From CAYSCW01 sp964429795 (GTDB lineage Bacteria > Acidobacteriota > Aminicenantia > Aminicenantales > Aminicenantaceae), in contig CAYSCW010000004.1 in NCBI GenBank assembly GCA_964429795.1, forward strand, positions 1 through 64,000: a DNA stretch of 64,000 bases, written 5' to 3'. The translations under genes were made by a program, and so were the position numbers. The first letter of the stretch is position 1; every line of letters begins with the position of its first letter. Under the pieces are notes generated by a model. It saw only the letters and a list, made by a program, of their open reading frames with translations. It searched no databases and had not been told where the DNA came from. Shown in pieces: positions 60,358 through 64,000 of the stretch.

Positions 60358-62877
60358 TCAAGATACTCCTGATCTTTCTAGAGTCCTCATATTCTTTTTG
60401 CACTTCCTAACTTTATCCTCAAAGGGAATATCGTCGATCAAGGGCAAGAGAAATTCCATCATTTCTTTCTTCAGCATGTTATCCAGAAGTTCGATGGAAT
60501 AGTCGATGGATTTTTTTGTCCCTGCAGTGATGTTCTGGTACGCCTTGATGACATCTTCTTTAGCATAGACCAGACTCAGAAGTTCAAAAATATGCTTAAG
60601 GCAACGCGCTAAATTTTTTTCTAGCTCCTTAGCTAGAGACACTTTTTTCTCATCCCCTTTCAAGCCGTCGATTTCTATCAAGATCAGATAGCTTTTCTTT
60701 ATCATCCGCAGAGTTTCAGGAAGAACAATCTCATCTCGAAAATGGATATGGGGGTGTTTTGATTTCATCTTGAACATGGCCTCGATAATCTCCGACTCTA
60801 CATCACCGTCTCTTCTTTTCAGCCCTAAGGAAAGGAGATAGGCAGCTTTTTGAGTCCCTGTGTTGGCTAAGATATCAGGGATGGCCTTTCGGACTCGGAT
60901 GTCTTCATCCTGGTCTCCCAGATAATCTTTTAGTGTCCCCACGATTTTGTTTCCATATTCAGCCAGAGCCTCACTGGCTATCCTTTGGGTAGAAGGCCTG
61001 CGAAGATGAGGAATGATGAGAGGAACAAAATCTCTTGTCTTCAGTTTTCCAGCGCTCTCCACAGCATATTTGATGACTTCTGGCGATTTATCTCGAAGAA
61101 GCTTGTTGAGATTATGAGTAAGAGAGGAGGTTGGTTTCATCATACCCAGAACCTTGGCTGCTTCCATCTTGGACACTTCCGCATCCTTGCTTTCCTCATC
61201 GGCGATTTTATCGATGTGCTCTTTCATCAACTCCTGGTAGACATCGAGGGACATGATTTCCTTAACCTGGGCATCGAGATCTTCCTCCTCCAGAACATCA
61301 TCCATTTCAGGAAGCAAGGCCTCGCCATCCAATTCCAGAAGGGAATCCATAGAGCCGGCTTTTATTTCATCAGATTTGCCGGAGATTATTCCTTTTAATG
61401 CAGGACTTAATTTATCTCTTTTGACTAGGTCAAAAAGATTCATAGCATAAAGGACTGAACTCCTTTTTTTGCTTTCCAGAGTGTCAAAAACAAGTTTTGT
61501 CATATCGATATCAATCTTTTCTCCGATAAATTTATCCGCGTCTTCCCATTTTATTCTTAAGTTTCTCTTGACAATACCCACATACTCCTTGGTAATCATG
61601 AGATTAAGGCCAATCCATACAATGAGAAAAATTATGGTGACCAAACTGATTCGGACGACAGATAAATGAAAAACGAAAAGGAACAATAGGATAATGAGAG
61701 CTCCAAGACCTTTTGCAAATTTGTTGACAAACATATCGATGAAGACCTTGGCTTTATATTTGATGTCAGGAGAAATGGGGATGTAAAGAAGCTCTCTCAC
61801 TGACTGATTGAGGGAATAGGCCAGACTTTTATCCGCCCCTTTAATCAAGACTCCCCAGTAAATCAAATAGAGCATGGGGATGAAGAAGATGGCCACAGAA
61901 CCCACCAATAAGAGAAAAGGGGCAACTAAAAGCGCCGCGCGGATTCCGAAGTTCTTCAGGATACGGCTGGTGAGAAGGACATGTAGCAAATAGGAAAATA
62001 CAAGCATTCCAGTAAAAAAAATCCCCAGAAAAGAAGTCATAGCATCTTTCTTGACCAAAACCTCCCCATCTACGGCCTCTGTGAAATGCTTTTCAACCAC
62101 AGAATTGAACTGAAAATCGATCAAAGTGGTCACCACAAAAGTCGCAATCATGATCCCGCAGAGAAGCAGCAAATAACGATTTTTCCTGATCAACTGTAGG
62201 CTTTTGCCGTATCCTACCCTGGTTTTTTTCTTATCTCTAGTGGGCTGAGTCTCTTCCTCTTTTTCTCCTGGTATGCATTTTGAGATGAAAGTGATAATAA
62301 CCAGACAAAAGATAAGCATCAGAGGACAAATCAAAAGGAGGTTTTCTGTTCCGAATTGCATGGCCAACAACGAGGCCAAAAGGGCTCCTGCTACTCCTCC
62401 CAAAAGTCCTCCGCTTACCAGAAAGCCAATCAGTCTTTTTGCCTGCCTTGGGTTATAGATATCGTTAACCAATATCCAGAATTGAGTGACAGATGTGGCT
62501 ATGAAAATATCTGCCCAAAACCAATAAATTATGGAAAGCCAATCCCAGTTATATCTGAAAAACATCCAGAACAGCAAAAGACAGACTATAAAAAAAACCA
62601 GGCTCAAAGAGATGTAAACACGTCTCTTCATCACATGCAACAACCTGGAATTTAAAGAAACCACAAAACCGATCAAGACGGCTGTCAAAAGGTAGGCATA
62701 AGGGAGTCTGGTGAAAGACAGGCTTTCCAGGAAGAGCGAAATCTTGACGGGTTTGATGATGTAAACCGAGGAAGTGATGAGGAAAAAATAAATGAACAAG
62801 AGAATAGAGGAAGAAACTTCCCCTGCTCTTATGTCAGCAAAGTAGGATAAAAGCTTTTGGACTCGGTTCTTAGCCAT
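60358..62877 (-). CDS. ATP/ADP-carrier-like membrane protein with HEAT-repeat tail
   Basis: 839 residues. Residues 1-435 hold about 12 membrane segments in the style of the nucleotide (ATP:ADP antiporter)/MFS superfamily: 'SSVYIIKPVKISLFLESL' in helix 1 and 'LAYSLNQSVRELLYIPIS' in the second half recall plastid and Chlamydia NTT carriers. Residues 450-839 form a cytoplasmic all-helical tail with HEAT-like repeats ('AVESAGKLKTRDFVPLIIPH', 'ASEALAEYGNKIVGTLKDY'). Free-living bacteria also carry such proteins; the substrate is unknown. The start (ATG 62877) overlaps the stop of the tandem copy upstream. Confidence 0.72.
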   Translation of the reverse strand: MAKNRVQKLLSYFADIRAGEVSSSILLFIYFFLITSSVYIIKPVKISLFLESLSFTRLPYAYLLTAVLIGFVVSLNSRLLHVMKRRVYISLSLVFFIVCLLLFWMFFRYNWDWLSIIYWFWADIFIATSVTQFWILVNDIYNPRQAKRLIGFLVSGGLLGGVAGALLASLLAMQFGTENLLLICPLMLIFCLVIITFISKCIPGEKEEETQPTRDKKKTRVGYGKSLQLIRKNRYLLLLCGIMIATFVVTTLIDFQFNSVVEKHFTEAVDGEVLVKKDAMTSFLGIFFTGMLVFSYLLHVLLTSRILKNFGIRAALLVAPFLLLVGSVAIFFIPMLYLIYWGVLIKGADKSLAYSLNQSVRELLYIPISPDIKYKAKVFIDMFVNKFAKGLGALIILLFLFVFHLSVVRISLVTIIFLIVWIGLNLMITKEYVGIVKRNLRIKWEDADKFIGEKIDIDMTKLVFDTLESKKRSSVLYAMNLFDLVKRDKLSPALKGIISGKSDEIKAGSMDSLLELDGEALLPEMDDVLEEEDLDAQVKEIMSLDVYQELMKEHIDKIADEESKDAEVSKMEAAKVLGMMKPTSSLTHNLNKLLRDKSPEVIKYAVESAGKLKTRDFVPLIIPHLRRPSTQRIASEALAEYGNKIVGTLKDYLGDQDEDIRVRKAIPDILANTGTQKAAYLLSLGLKRRDGDVESEIIEAMFKMKSKHPHIHFRDEIVLPETLRMIKKSYLILIEIDGLKGDEKKVSLAKELEKNLARCLKHIFELLSLVYAKEDVIKAYQNITAGTKKSIDYSIELLDNMLKKEMMEFLLPLIDDIPFEDKVRKCKKNMRTLERSGVS

Positions 62878-64000
62878 CAATTTTTTTTAAAAGCGAAGAG
62901 GTCTTGAGCAGGCCTCGGCACCTTTTCACTCTTTGTGCAAAAGGAATATTTTCGATGAGGGGAAGGAGGATGTCTCTAATTTCCTTTTCCAGAGTATTGT
63001 CAAGAAGTTCAACAGCATAAGCAGTCGAATCCTTGGTCCCTTCCTTGATGTTTTGATAGGCCCTGAAAATATCTTCATGCGTGTAGATGAGTCCCAGCAG
63101 CTTGAAAATATTGGCCAGAGACTGAGTAAGATCCTGACGAGCGGGCTTTTCCGCTTGTTCTTTCTTTTCCTTAGTCAACGCTCGATAAAAATCAATGAGA
63201 TTTGTACAGTAATTCTTGACTTCTTTGGCAATTTTTCGCTTGACGATCTCTTTCTGGAATAGAAAATCAGGATTATCCGAGCGGATTCTATCTAAGGCAT
63301 CGATCAGTTCTGGATCCAGATCATCCTTTTCCTCTGCAAGTTCCCAGGTGAGGAAGTCGAGCGCTTCCTGGCCTCCAATGCGTGCTACGACTTTGACCAA
63401 TTCTTTTCTCAACTCTATATCCACCTCAGAATCTCCTATATAATCAGAAAGAGTGCCGACGATTTTTTGGCCGTATTTTTCAAGAGCTGTACTGGCATCT
63501 TCACGGGTAAGACGGCTGGATAACTTCTGGACTATAGAAGGAACATAATCTCTCTGCTTTAGCCTGGCTGCACTCTCCACAGCATACTTGCTCACCTCAG
63601 GTGATTCTTCATGGAGAAGGTCTTCAAGCGTATGGGTAAGAGGAGAATGAGAGTCCATCATTCCCAGAGCTTTGGCTACTTCCATTTTGGCGATTTCTGT
63701 CTCCTTGCCTTCTCTAGACATGACTTTCTCCACATAATCCTTCATGACTTCCTGATAAACATCCAAAGACATGATCTCTTTTATCTCTTTCTTCAAGAAT
63801 TCTTCACTGATATCATCCTCTGTTTCAGGTATCAGAGTGGTCTCTTCGGTCTCTAAAAGCACTCCCAATGAGGAGACTCTTATCTCATCAGATTTGTAAG
63901 AAATTACTTTTTTCAGCTCAGGAGTCAGTTTGTCCTGTTTGATCAAGTCGAACAAATGCATGGCATATAAGACAGAACTCCGATTCTTGCTCTCGATGGT
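62870..64000 (-). CDS. Tandem paralogue of the ATP/ADP-carrier-like protein (5' end beyond window)
   Basis: The visible part, 376 residues, is the cytoplasmic HEAT-like tail of a second copy: 'SSVLYAMHLFDLIKQDKLTP' here versus 'SSVLYAMNLFDLVKRDKLSP' in the downstream gene, 'IMSLDVYQEVMKDY' versus 'IMSLDVYQELMKEH', and the same 'AVESAARLKQRDYVP' / 'AVESAGKLKTRDFVP' repeat. The frame continues past base 64000. The membrane part is therefore outside the window but expected by homology. The two genes overlap by 8 bases and must be co-translated. Confidence 0.78.
   Translation of the reverse strand, partial: TIESKNRSSVLYAMHLFDLIKQDKLTPELKKVISYKSDEIRVSSLGVLLETEETTLIPETEDDISEEFLKKEIKEIMSLDVYQEVMKDYVEKVMSREGKETEIAKMEVAKALGMMDSHSPLTHTLEDLLHEESPEVSKYAVESAARLKQRDYVPSIVQKLSSRLTREDASTALEKYGQKIVGTLSDYIGDSEVDIELRKELVKVVARIGGQEALDFLTWELAEEKDDLDPELIDALDRIRSDNPDFLFQKEIVKRKIAKEVKNYCTNLIDFYRALTKEKKEQAEKPARQDLTQSLANIFKLLGLIYTHEDIFRAYQNIKEGTKDSTAYAVELLDNTLEKEIRDILLPLIENIPFAQRVKRCRGLLKTSSLLKKIDG

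Noticed and set aside
1..64000. CRISPR arrays, prophage, rRNA or replication origin
   Set aside because: No regularly spaced repeats, phage structural genes, rRNA sequence or DnaA-box clusters were recognised.

Overview
The window reads as chromosomal DNA of an anaerobic, peptide- and aromatic-compound-using bacterium. The best fit from gene content is the Acidobacteriota / 'Candidatus Aminicenantes' neighbourhood. This placement is an inference from a PadR-plus-long-permease (ADOP-type) pair, a GWxTD protein, a TonB receptor with a carboxypeptidase-regulatory-like N-terminus, a sulfatase-fold/TPR fusion, and CoA/ferredoxin catabolism; no rRNA or marker tree was available. The coding is dense with short intergenic gaps. 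Several minus-strand and plus-strand operons carry TTGACA-like -35 boxes exactly 17 bp from a -10 box, so ordinary sigma-70 promoters can be read.

Layout. 1-4.98 kb: the end of a C69 dipeptidase, a DUF6305-like secreted protein, a scar made of a LytTR remnant and an IS91-type transposase tail, two TPR proteins and a GWxTD protein. 5.2-10.6 kb: a sulfatase-fold/TPR protein and a large TonB-dependent receptor. 11-16.8 kb: a broken Tat-signal histone-deacetylase-family gene, a class-C beta-lactamase-like esterase, and a PadR/ADOP permease cassette flanked by a 57-bp direct repeat. 16.8-19.4 kb: an Xaa-Pro peptidase with a POT-family peptide transporter. 19.9-22.7 kb: a PKD-domain secreted protein, a small Tat-signal protein, and a tRNA-like gene with a strong promoter but no usable anticodon loop. 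22.9-27.5 kb: an operon for indolepyruvate ferredoxin oxidoreductase (iorAB) and ADP-forming acyl-CoA synthetase. 27.7-30.8 kb: an envelope operon with three L,D-transpeptidase-like proteins, a lipoprotein and a 38-aa peptide. 31.5-39.6 kb: SecDF, an NSS amino-acid transporter with a 32-aa partner, an ArsB/NhaD-type permease, a ketopantoate-reductase-family protein and a sirtuin. 39.6-43.4 kb: a molybdenum hydroxylase. 43.6-44.6 kb: an amidohydrolase and a PlsY stub.

44.6-58.6 kb is the centrepiece. A nine-gene minus-strand operon runs from about 56.4 down to 44.6 kb: BcrB/HgdB-like reductase component, its ATP-dependent activase, ADP-forming acyl-CoA synthetase, sodium:solute symporter, 6-oxocyclohex-1-ene-1-carbonyl-CoA hydrolase, 3-hydroxyacyl-CoA dehydrogenase/enoyl-CoA hydratase fusion, SDR, thiolase and DUF35 OB-fold partner. 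It is divergent from a two-gene plus-strand operon encoding dienoyl-CoA hydratase and 6-hydroxycyclohexenoyl-CoA dehydrogenase candidates. Together these spell a compact benzoyl-CoA dearomatisation and ring-cleavage route. The unusual point is that only ONE reductase-type subunit and ONE activase are present, whereas the known class I benzoyl-CoA reductases have two of each. The architecture resembles homodimeric double-cubane-cluster proteins and may be an undescribed minimal ATP-dependent dearomatising reductase.

The window closes (58.6-64 kb) with an FHA-GAF-SpoIIE phosphatase and two tandem, overlapping ATP/ADP-carrier-like membrane proteins with long HEAT-type tails, the second cut by the window edge.
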